A model generated the notes under the pieces. The model ran no database searches. It saw nothing but the letters and a program-made list of their open reading frames with translations, and had not been told where the DNA came from. Below, in pieces: positions 1 to 5,282 of a DNA stretch of 5,883 nt. A program made the translations under genes and the position numbers. How positions within the stretch are numbered: position 1 is the stretch's first letter; every line of letters begins with the position of its first letter. This DNA comes from Burkholderia sp. GTDB taxonomy: Bacteria; Pseudomonadota; Gammaproteobacteria; Burkholderiales; Burkholderiaceae. The stretch spans positions 1 to 5,883 of the forward strand of contig NZ_JAHACR010000265.1 of NCBI RefSeq assembly GCF_018375725.1. Reading direction: 5' to 3'.

Positions 1-164
1 CGCATGGCGCACGTTCGGACGAGGCCATTCTCGCCGCGCACCGTCATGCGTCGGACATGCTGCGGGCCGCGTTGCTCAAGATCGCCGCCGGCGTGGAGCC
101 GCCGGATCTGACGGCGGCATGCGCAGGGCTCGGCGCGGCGCTGGGCGACACCGGACATCGATGA
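1..164 (+). CDS. C-terminal end of an unidentified protein (5' truncated)
   Basis: The window opens inside a plus-strand reading frame whose first whole codon is at base 3 and which stops at TGA 162-164, leaving 53 codons. The visible peptide runs from HGARSDEAILAAH to GLGAALGDTGHR. It is rich in Ala and Leu with scattered charged residues and looks like one or two helices; I see no motif that names a family. About three quarters of the third positions are G or C, and the residue mix looks more like a real protein than the overlapping frame (119-325), which is dominated by Arg, Ala and Cys. It ends 171 bases before yqgE, so it is probably a separate transcription unit. I do not recognise it and cannot exclude that it is a chance open frame. 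Confidence 0.45.
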   Translation, partial: HGARSDEAILAAHRHASDMLRAALLKIAAGVEPPDLTAACAGLGAALGDTGHR

Positions 165-209
165 CGCGCGAGGCGCCGCGAGCCGCATGGCGTTGCGCTG
201 CGCGGCACG

Positions 210-240
210 TTGTCGTCGGCTGCCACGCGCATGTTAGAGT
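210..240 (+). promoter_or_regulatory. Weak candidate upstream promoter in the yqgE leader
   Basis: TTGTCG at 210-215 and TAGAGT at 235-240 are separated by 19 bases, and a TG at 232-233 makes the second box an extended -10. The spacing is longer than ideal and each box has mismatches. If used, the transcript would carry an untranslated leader of roughly 90 bases before yqgE. Apart from this and the 320-328 element, the 165-335 gap holds only short G/C-rich inverted repeats, such as GCCGCG 175-180 with CGCGGC 201-206. None has a T-run that would mark a terminator. Confidence 0.2.
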
Positions 241-319
241 GCCGTGTGATCCGTCTGTGCCGCCCGGCGGTACGCGGTGTTGCTTGTTGATCGCGGCATC
301 GGCCAGGCCGCGGCGTCTT

Positions 320-328
320 TGCTAAAAT
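320..328 (+). promoter_or_regulatory. Probable extended -10 promoter element for the yqgE-ruvX-pyr operon
   Basis: Bases 320-328 read TGcTAAAAT, an extended -10 element with one mismatch to TATAAT in an otherwise G/C-rich region. No good -35 box lies 16-18 bases upstream (300-305 is CGGCCA), which is tolerable for an extended -10 promoter. Standard spacing puts the first transcribed base at about 335-336, on the A of the yqgE ATG, so the message would be leaderless. The lack of any Shine-Dalgarno sequence in the bases before the ATG agrees with this. Confidence 0.5.
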
Positions 329-335
329 TCAAACC

Positions 336-914
336 ATGTCAAAGTCTTCCGATCGCATCAACCTTACCAACCAGTTCCTGATCGCCATGCCGAACATGGC
401 CGATCCGACGTTCTCGGGAACGGTGGTCTATCTTTGCGATCACAGCGAGCGCGGTGCGCTCGGCCTCGTCATCAATCGTCCTACCGATATCGACCTCGAA
501 TCCCTGTTCAACCGCATCGATCTGAAACTCGAGATCGAGCCGCTCCTGCATATCCCCGTGTATTTCGGCGGGCCGGTGCAGACGGAACGCGGCTTCGTGC
601 TCCACGAGCCGGTGGAGGGCGCGTCGTACAACTCGTCGATGTCCGTCGAAGGCGGGCTGGAAATGACGACGTCGAAGGACGTGCTCGAGGCGGTCGCGAC
701 GGGCAATGGCCCGAAACGCTTTCTGCTGACGCTCGGCCATGCCGGCTGGGGCGCGGGGCAGCTCGAGGAAGAAATCTCCCGCAACGGCTGGCTGACCGTG
801 GCCGCCGATCCGCGGATCGTGTTCGACACGCCGGCCGAGGAGCGCTTCGAAGCCGCGCTCGGCCTGCTCGGCGTCAGCTCGACGATGCTGTCCGGCGAAG
901 CAGGGCACGCATGA
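336..914 (+). CDS. yqgE: YqgE/AlgH family protein (UPF0301, DUF179)
   Basis: A 192-residue protein of the UPF0301 (YqgE/AlgH) family, close to the usual length of about 185-190. Family hallmarks are the N-terminal NQFLIAMPNMADPTF block (residues 12-26), GALGLVINRP (40-49), the YFGGPV turn (76-81) and the conserved LGHAGWGAGQLE block (133-144) followed by RNGWL. It is a soluble single-domain protein with no signal peptide or membrane segment. Its biochemical role is unknown; the AlgH name comes from a proposed link to alginate regulation in Pseudomonas. ATG 336 is the right start because the conserved N-terminus begins within a dozen residues and no upstream codon fits. It has no Shine-Dalgarno sequence and sits directly after the -10 element at 320-328. 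It is the first gene of the operon, and its stop overlaps the ruvX start (ATGA, 911-914), a pairing widespread in proteobacteria. Confidence 0.95.
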   Translation: MSKSSDRINLTNQFLIAMPNMADPTFSGTVVYLCDHSERGALGLVINRPTDIDLESLFNRIDLKLEIEPLLHIPVYFGGPVQTERGFVLHEPVEGASYNSSMSVEGGLEMTTSKDVLEAVATGNGPKRFLLTLGHAGWGAGQLEEEISRNGWLTVAADPRIVFDTPAEERFEAALGLLGVSSTMLSGEAGHA

Positions 915-1354
915 GCGGCACGGGCGCGCGCGACGCGACGCTCCTGGCGTTCGACTATGGCGAAAAGCGCATCGGGGTGGCGATCGGCAATGCGCTGACC
1001 CGCTCGGCCCGCGCACTTGTCGTGATCCGGAATCTCAACCGCGAGCACCGCTTCAAGGCGGTCGGCGAACTGCTGGCCGAATGGCGGCCGGACGCGCTTG
1101 TCGTCGGCCTGCCATTGCATCCGGACGGCACGCCGCACGACATGACGCAGCAGGCCAAGCGCTTCGGCAACCAGCTGAACGGCCGTTTCGGCCTGCCGGT
1201 GGCCTGGGTGGACGAGCGTTATTCGTCCGTCGAGGCCGAAGCCGGCATGCGCGAGCGCGGCGGCCGTGCGCGGCCCGACATGCTCGATGCCGAAGCGGCG
1301 CGCGTCATCCTTCAACAGTATCTCGATCAATTGTCCGACCATGAGCACCATTGA
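911..1354 (+). CDS. ruvX: Putative pre-16S rRNA nuclease / Holliday junction resolvase-like protein RuvX (YqgF)
   Basis: A 147-residue RNase H-fold nuclease of the YqgF/RuvX family, which is usually about 140 residues. Visible motifs, in order, are LAFDYGEKRIGVAIG (residues 12-26, with first acidic residue D15), VVGLPLHPDG (64-73), VDERYSSVEAE (100-110) and MLDAEAARVIL (124-134, with the final acidic D126). D15, an acidic residue of the central strands and D126 would form the metal site. In bacteria the family is implicated in 5' maturation of 16S (and other) rRNA; Holliday junction resolution was the earlier proposal from the fold. The start is ATG 911, overlapping the yqgE stop by four bases, with AGGG at 902-905 as a reasonable ribosome binding site. 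The frame is open upstream to 434, but that part lies inside yqgE and is Arg-rich shadow. The 3' end overlaps pyrR by 14 bases. Confidence 0.95.
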   Translation: MSGTGARDATLLAFDYGEKRIGVAIGNALTRSARALVVIRNLNREHRFKAVGELLAEWRPDALVVGLPLHPDGTPHDMTQQAKRFGNQLNGRFGLPVAWVDERYSSVEAEAGMRERGGRARPDMLDAEAARVILQQYLDQLSDHEHH

Positions 1355-1859
1355 TGCCGAGGCGCTATACCGCGTCCTGCTCGACCAGATCCGCGACGCG
1401 TACGGCGCGGCCGCGTTCGCCGCGCCGGGCGGCCCGGTGCTTGCCGGCATTTACAGCGGCGGCGCCTGGCTGGCCGAGCGTCTTGCGCGCGATCTCGGCG
1501 CGCCCGGTTTCGGTGTCGTGAACGTCGCGCTGCATCGCGACGATTACGCGAAGAAAGGGCTGCACAGCCAGGCGAGCCCGACGTCGCTGCCGTTCGAGGT
1601 GAGCGGCGCGCACATCGTGCTCGTCGACGACGTGCTGTACACCGGCCGCACCGTGCGCGCGGCGCTCAATGAACTGTTCGACTACGGCCGCCCGGCGGCC
1701 GTCGAGCTGGCCGTGCTGGCCGATCGTGGCGGCCGCGAGTTGCCGGTCGCCGCACGCTTCGCCGGCGGCACGCTCGACGTGCCGCCCGATGCGACCCTCG
1801 TGCTCGCGCGCGACGACGCGGCAACGTTCACGCTGCGCGTCGAGGCGCACAGCGGCTGA
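1341..1859 (+). CDS. pyrR: PyrR: pyrimidine regulator / uracil phosphoribosyltransferase
   Basis: A 172-residue type I phosphoribosyltransferase of the PyrR family (Bacillus PyrR is about 180). The PRPP-binding loop HIVLVDDVLYTGRTVRAA (residues 91-108, D96-D97) is intact. LHRDDYAKKG (64-73) and the hood segment ADRGGRELPV (127-136) also match. The family makes UMP from uracil and PRPP and, in Gram-positives, binds pyr mRNA to cause attenuation when UMP is high. Here the pyrophosphate loop reads GIYSGG (36-41) instead of the GIxTRG of Bacillus, and the Bacillus GKN segment after the hood is AGGTLDV. As I recall, this resembles Pseudomonas PyrR, so RNA binding of the Bacillus type is uncertain. 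The start is ATG 1341, the first residue of the family N-terminus. It has no clear Shine-Dalgarno and lies inside ruvX, so translation is probably coupled. pyrB follows after 76 bases. Confidence 0.93.
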   Translation: MSTIDAEALYRVLLDQIRDAYGAAAFAAPGGPVLAGIYSGGAWLAERLARDLGAPGFGVVNVALHRDDYAKKGLHSQASPTSLPFEVSGAHIVLVDDVLYTGRTVRAALNELFDYGRPAAVELAVLADRGGRELPVAARFAGGTLDVPPDATLVLARDDAATFTLRVEAHSG

Positions 1860-1865
1860 CCGCAC

Positions 1866-1906
1866 CGAATCCGGATCCCGGGCCGCCCCGGTTCGCGCCG
1901 CGGCCC
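1866..1906 (+). other. Two interlocking inverted repeats between pyrR and pyrB
   Basis: Within the pyrR-pyrB gap, CGAA-t-CCGG (1866-1874) pairs with CCGGTTCG (1888-1895), giving eight base pairs with one bulged T. GGGCCG (1880-1885), inside the loop of that hairpin, pairs with CGGCCC (1901-1906) for six. The order of the strands means they either exclude each other or form an H-type pseudoknot. They end 29 bases before the pyrB ATG and have no T-run, so this is not an intrinsic terminator. The site is where an RNA switch controlling pyrB could lie, but such pairings are common by chance in G/C-rich DNA. Confidence 0.25.
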
Positions 1907-1935
1907 GTCCTGCATACGTTGGAATCACGCACATC

Positions 1936-2967
1936 ATGACCACCGACACCACTGGCCACGCCGGCCATCCCGCTGCAGCCGCGAGCGCCGAGCGATTCCG
2001 CTACGGCTTCCTGAAGGGCAACCCGCAGCTGACGAAGAACGGCGAGCTGAAACATCTGCTGTCGATCGAAGGGCTGCCGCGCTCGATCGTCACGCATATC
2101 CTCGATACCGCCGAGCAGTTCGTCAGCGTGACGGATCGCGAAGTGAAGAAGGTGCCGCTGCTGCGCGGCAAGTCGGTCTTCAATCTGTTCTTCGAGAACT
2201 CGACGCGCACGCGCACGACCTTCGAGATTGCCGCGAAGCGCCTGTCGGCGGACGTGCTGAACCTGAACATCAACGCATCGTCGACGAGCAAGGGCGAATC
2301 GCTGCTCGACACGATCAACAACCTGTCGGCGATGCATGCCGACCTGTTCGTCGTGCGTCACGCGTCGAGCGGCGCGCCGTACCTGATCGCCGAGCACTGC
2401 GCGCCGCACGTGCATGTGATCAACGCGGGCGACGGCCGTCACGCACACCCGACGCAGGGCCTGCTCGACATGTACACGATCCGCCACTACAAGCGCGACT
2501 TCACGAAGCTGCGCGTGGCGATCGTCGGCGACATTCTGCATTCGCGTGTCGCGCGCTCGGACATCCACGCGCTGACCACGCTCGGCGTGCCGGAAGTGCG
2601 CGCGATCGGCCCGCGCACGCTGTTGCCGGGCGGCCTCGAGCAGATGGGCGTGCGGGTGTTCCACAACCTCGACGAAGGCCTGAAGGACGTCGACGTGATC
2701 ATCATGCTGCGCCTGCAGAACGAACGGATGAGCGGTGCGCTCCTGCCGTCCGCGCAGGAATACTTCAAGAGCTGGGGCCTGACGCCCGAGCGTCTCGCGC
2801 TCGCCGCGCCGGACGCGATCGTGATGCACCCGGGCCCGATGAACCGCGGCGTCGAGATCGATTCGCAGGTCGCCGACGGCCCGCAGTCGGTGATCCTCAA
2901 CCAGGTGACGTTCGGCATCGCCGTGCGGATGGCGGTGATGGGCATCGTCGCCGGCACGAACGACTGA
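1936..2967 (+). CDS. pyrB: Aspartate carbamoyltransferase catalytic subunit
   Basis: A 343-residue aspartate transcarbamoylase catalytic chain. It joins carbamoyl phosphate and L-aspartate to give N-carbamoyl-aspartate, the committed step of pyrimidine synthesis, in the cytoplasm. The carbamoyl-phosphate signature FFENSTRTRTTFE is at residues 85-97. The adjacent-subunit loop SSTSKGES supplies K119, HPTQ is at 171-174, the aspartate-binding LRLQNER is at 258-264, and HPGPMNRG closes the site at 298-305. All expected catalytic residues are present. The first 20 or so residues are an Ala/His/Thr-rich extension before FRYGFL, making the chain longer than the E. coli one (about 310) and like Pseudomonas PyrB (about 334). 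ATG 1936 is chosen because the family sequence begins soon after; only a weak GGAA (1921-1924) precedes it. The frame stays open upstream to ATG 1669, inside pyrR. The neighbouring pyrC product probably forms the holoenzyme with it. Confidence 0.96.
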   Translation: MTTDTTGHAGHPAAAASAERFRYGFLKGNPQLTKNGELKHLLSIEGLPRSIVTHILDTAEQFVSVTDREVKKVPLLRGKSVFNLFFENSTRTRTTFEIAAKRLSADVLNLNINASSTSKGESLLDTINNLSAMHADLFVVRHASSGAPYLIAEHCAPHVHVINAGDGRHAHPTQGLLDMYTIRHYKRDFTKLRVAIVGDILHSRVARSDIHALTTLGVPEVRAIGPRTLLPGGLEQMGVRVFHNLDEGLKDVDVIIMLRLQNERMSGALLPSAQEYFKSWGLTPERLALAAPDAIVMHPGPMNRGVEIDSQVADGPQSVILNQVTFGIAVRMAVMGIVAGTND

Positions 2968-3017
2968 ACCCGCGCGCCGCGCATTCCTTTCACGCAATCA
3001 ACGCATACAGACAGCGC

Positions 3018-4295
3018 ATGAAGATTCATATCAAAGGCGGCACGCTGATCGATCCGATCGCCGGCAGCGAACGGCAGGCCGATGTTTATGTCGCGGCGGG
3101 CAAGATCGCGGCGATCGGCGCCGCGCCGGCCGATTTCCGGGCGGCGAAGACGATCGACGCGACGGGCATGATCGTCGCGCCGGGCTTCGTCGACCTGTGC
3201 GCGCGGCTGCGCGAGCCGGGCTACGAACACAAGGCGACGCTCGAATCCGAGATGGCCGCGGCGGTCGCCGGCGGCGTGACGAGCCTTGCCTGCCCGCCGG
3301 ACACCGACCCGGTGCTCGATGAGCCGGGTCTCGTCGAGATGCTGAAATTCCGTGCCAGCAACCTGCACCAGGCGAACGTCTATCCGCTCGGCGCGCTGAC
3401 GGTCGGCCTCAAGGGCGAAGTCATCACCGAAATGGTCGAGTTGACCGAGTCGGGCTGCGTCGGCTTCACGCAGGCCAACGTGCCGGTGCGCGATACACAG
3501 GTATTGCTGCGCGCGCTGCAGTACGCGAGCACCTACGGCTTCACCACGTGGCTGCGTCCGATCGATGCGTTCATCGGCCGCGGCGGCGTCGCGGCAAGCG
3601 GGGCGCTCGCGTCGCGGCTCGGGCTGTCCGGCGTGCCGGTCGCGGCCGAGACGATCGCGCTGCACACGATCTTCGAACTGATGCGCGTGACAGGCGCGCG
3701 CGTGCACATCGCGCGGCTGTCGTCGGCGGCAGGCATCGCGCTCGTGCGCGCGGCGAAGGCCGAAGGGCTGCCGGTGACGTGCGACGTCAGCGCGAACCAT
3801 CTGCACCTGATCGATGTCGACATCGGCTATTTCGATGCGCAGTTCCGCCTCGATCCGCCGCTGCGCAGCGAGCGCGACCGCGAGGCGATCCGCGCGGCGC
3901 TCCTCGACGGCACGATCGACGCGATCTGCTCCGATCACACCCCGGTCGACGACGACGAGAAGCTGCTGCCGTTCGCCGAGGCGACGCCCGGCGCGACAGG
4001 CCTCGAACTGCTGTTGTCGCTGACGGTGAAATGGGCCGACGAAGCGGGGGTGCCGCTGGTCCAGGCGCTCAAGCACATCACGGCCGCGCCGGCCGATGTG
4101 CTGAAGCTGCCGGCCGGCCGCGCGACCGAAGGCGGCGTGGCCGACCTGTGCGTGTTCGATCCGCGCGCGCACTGGCGCGTCGAGCCGCGTGCACTGAAGA
4201 GCCAGGGTCATAACTCACCGTTCCTCGGCTACGAACTGCCCGCCCGTGTCCACGCGACGCTCGTCGCGGGACAGATCGCGTTCGAGCGCGGCTGA
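3018..4295 (+). CDS. pyrC: Dihydroorotase-like protein lacking metal ligands (PyrC', aspartate transcarbamoylase partner)
   Basis: A 425-residue protein with the full dihydroorotase/amidohydrolase fold: N-terminal beta-sandwich, TIM barrel, and a C-terminal GGVADLCVFDP segment (382-392). The signature normally reading DxHxHLREPG is DLCARLREPG (residues 59-68), so both zinc-binding histidines are replaced by C61 and R63. The later HIxH is HIAR (230-233) and the PHHL motif is ANHL (259-262). SDHTP (305-309) keeps the Asp of the last barrel strand. It is therefore almost certainly inactive as a dihydroorotase. In Pseudomonas, the equivalent PyrC' (also called PyrX) is required to assemble the dodecameric aspartate transcarbamoylase with PyrB; I infer the same here. 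Annotation pipelines usually call this gene an active dihydroorotase, which would be misleading. The ATG at 3018 follows pyrB by 50 bases, with no strong Shine-Dalgarno. plsC begins 15 bases after its stop. Confidence 0.93.
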   Translation: MKIHIKGGTLIDPIAGSERQADVYVAAGKIAAIGAAPADFRAAKTIDATGMIVAPGFVDLCARLREPGYEHKATLESEMAAAVAGGVTSLACPPDTDPVLDEPGLVEMLKFRASNLHQANVYPLGALTVGLKGEVITEMVELTESGCVGFTQANVPVRDTQVLLRALQYASTYGFTTWLRPIDAFIGRGGVAASGALASRLGLSGVPVAAETIALHTIFELMRVTGARVHIARLSSAAGIALVRAAKAEGLPVTCDVSANHLHLIDVDIGYFDAQFRLDPPLRSERDREAIRAALLDGTIDAICSDHTPVDDDEKLLPFAEATPGATGLELLLSLTVKWADEAGVPLVQALKHITAAPADVLKLPAGRATEGGVADLCVFDPRAHWRVEPRALKSQGHNSPFLGYELPARVHATLVAGQIAFERG

Positions 4296-4310
4296 CGCCG
4301 GACGATCGCC

Positions 4311-5168
4311 ATGACAGCCTTTCGCAAGCTGCGCCTCGTCACACACCTGCTGCATGGCATGGCGCTTGTTGCGCTGCGCTTTCCGCGCGTCGTGCCCGAA
4401 CGGCGTGTCGAGATCACGCGACGCTGGTCGGTCAAGCTGCTGCAGATCTGCGGGATGCGCCTCGTCGTCCATAACGACGGCGCGCGTCTGGATTCGAGTG
4501 CGCTCGTCGTCGGCAACCACGTGTCGTGGCTCGACATCTACACGATCAATGCGTGGCGTCCGACGCCGTTCGTGTCGAAGGCGGAAGTGCGTCAATGGCC
4601 GGTCGTTGGCTGGCTCGCGGAGCGGCTCGACACCGTGTTTCTCCAGCGCGAGAAGCGCACCGAGGCGATGCGGATCATGCATGCGATGGCCGACCGGCTG
4701 CGCGGCGGCGGCCTCATGTGCGTGTTTCCGGAAGGGACGACGTCGGACGGCCTCGGCCTGCTGCCGTTCCACGCGAACCTGTTTCAGGCGGCGGTGTCGG
4801 CCGGCTGTGCGGTGCAGCCGATCTGCCTGATGTACGAGGACGCGCACGGACGCCAGTCGATCGCGCCCGCGTACGTCGGCGAACTGTCGCTCGGCAAGTC
4901 GCTCGACATGGTGCTGCGCGGCGGTCCGCTCGTCGCGCATCTGCATGTGTGCGATCCGATCGAGGCGGGCGGCGACCGGCGGGCGATGGCGGCGGCCGCG
5001 CAGGCGTCGATCGCCGCCGCGCTTGCGGACATGCAGGCGCGCGTCGGCCGCCCGGCCGCCGAGGCGCTCGAGCAACTCGCGAACGACGCGTTTCCGGTCA
5101 CTGAAGTCGCCATCGGCGCAGCGCCGGACAGCCGCGCCGACGCGCCGCTGCCGGGGCGAGAGGGCTGA
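4311..5168 (+). CDS. plsC: 1-acyl-sn-glycerol-3-phosphate acyltransferase (PlsC family)
   Basis: A 285-residue acyltransferase of the PlsC/LPLAT family. These enzymes move an acyl group from acyl-ACP or acyl-CoA to lysophosphatidic acid, giving phosphatidic acid at the inner face of the cytoplasmic membrane. Motif I NHVSWLD (69-75) carries the H70-x4-D75 catalytic pair. The block around FLQREKR (110-116) corresponds to motif II, FPEGTTSDG (139-147) is motif III, and AVQPICL (167-173) is motif IV. A short hydrophobic stretch at residues 9-23 may insert into the membrane. From about residue 230 there is an Ala-rich helical tail and a polar end that the family does not need, making the chain somewhat longer than E. 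coli PlsC (245). ATG 4311 is 15 bases after the pyrC stop with only a poor ribosome binding site, so it is probably co-transcribed and coupled. The exact acyl acceptor cannot be told from sequence; ornithine-lipid or other lyso-acyltransferases of the same family are alternatives. Confidence 0.88.
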   Translation: MTAFRKLRLVTHLLHGMALVALRFPRVVPERRVEITRRWSVKLLQICGMRLVVHNDGARLDSSALVVGNHVSWLDIYTINAWRPTPFVSKAEVRQWPVVGWLAERLDTVFLQREKRTEAMRIMHAMADRLRGGGLMCVFPEGTTSDGLGLLPFHANLFQAAVSAGCAVQPICLMYEDAHGRQSIAPAYVGELSLGKSLDMVLRGGPLVAHLHVCDPIEAGGDRRAMAAAAQASIAAALADMQARVGRPAAEALEQLANDAFPVTEVAIGAAPDSRADAPLPGREG

Positions 5169-5197
5169 CGCAAGCGCGCGCGGCACGTCATCGCAAA

Positions 5198-5216
5198 GCC
5201 CCGCTCGCGCGGTGGT
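5198..5216. terminator. Weak candidate hairpin between convergent plsC and apaH
   Basis: GCCCCGC (5198-5204) pairs with GCGGtGGT (5209-5216) across a four-base loop TCGC, giving seven pairs including one G-U, with one bulge. Read on the minus strand the loop is GCGA, a stable GNRA tetraloop, and the stem is followed by only three T's (opposite AAA 5195-5197). It is the best stem in the 114-base gap between the two convergent stops, where a two-way terminator is expected. The missing T-run means Rho-dependent termination is as likely. Confidence 0.3.
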
Positions 5217-5282
5217 CGCTCAAAGGTCTGTATCACGCGATGCGTGGCCTGGCCTGAAACACGGGCCGACGATGCCACGACT

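Noticed and set aside
175..206. GCCGCG/CGCGGC inverted repeat as terminator of the upstream gene
   Set aside because: Six pairs with a 20-base loop and no T-run; expected by chance at this base composition.
119..325. 68-codon plus-strand open frame in the yqgE upstream gap
   Set aside because: Arg/Ala/Cys/His-rich composition, no ribosome binding site, and overlap with the better-supported partial gene ending at 164 and with the candidate promoter region.
434..910. Upstream in-frame extension of ruvX from ATG 434
   Set aside because: It lies inside yqgE in another frame and is Arg-rich; family similarity begins only after ATG 911, which has an AGGG ribosome binding site.
1266..1340. Upstream in-frame extension of pyrR from ATG 1266
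   Set aside because: The extra residues are the shadow of the ruvX C-terminus; the PyrR N-terminal helix begins just after ATG 1341.
440..1450. 336-codon minus-strand open frame opposite yqgE and ruvX
   Set aside because: It crosses two well-supported plus-strand genes and has shadow-type composition.
1828..2997. 389-codon minus-strand open frame opposite pyrB
   Set aside because: Arg/His/Val-rich shadow of pyrB codon bias with no family motif or plausible start signal.
2968..3017. Short GCGC-gcc-GCGC stem followed by ATTCCTTTC in the pyrB-pyrC gap as an attenuator or terminator
   Set aside because: The stem is only four pairs and the following bases are not a T-run; the downstream gene is an operon partner.
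2487..4211. 574-codon open frame on the minus strand antisense to pyrB/pyrC
   Set aside because: It is rich in Arg, His, Asp and Ala with no recognisable motif, as expected for the complement of G/C-biased codons, and it lies opposite two genes with clear family motifs.
4215..5186. 323-codon minus-strand open frame opposite plsC
   Set aside because: Arg/His/Ala-rich shadow; plsC on the plus strand has all acyltransferase motifs.
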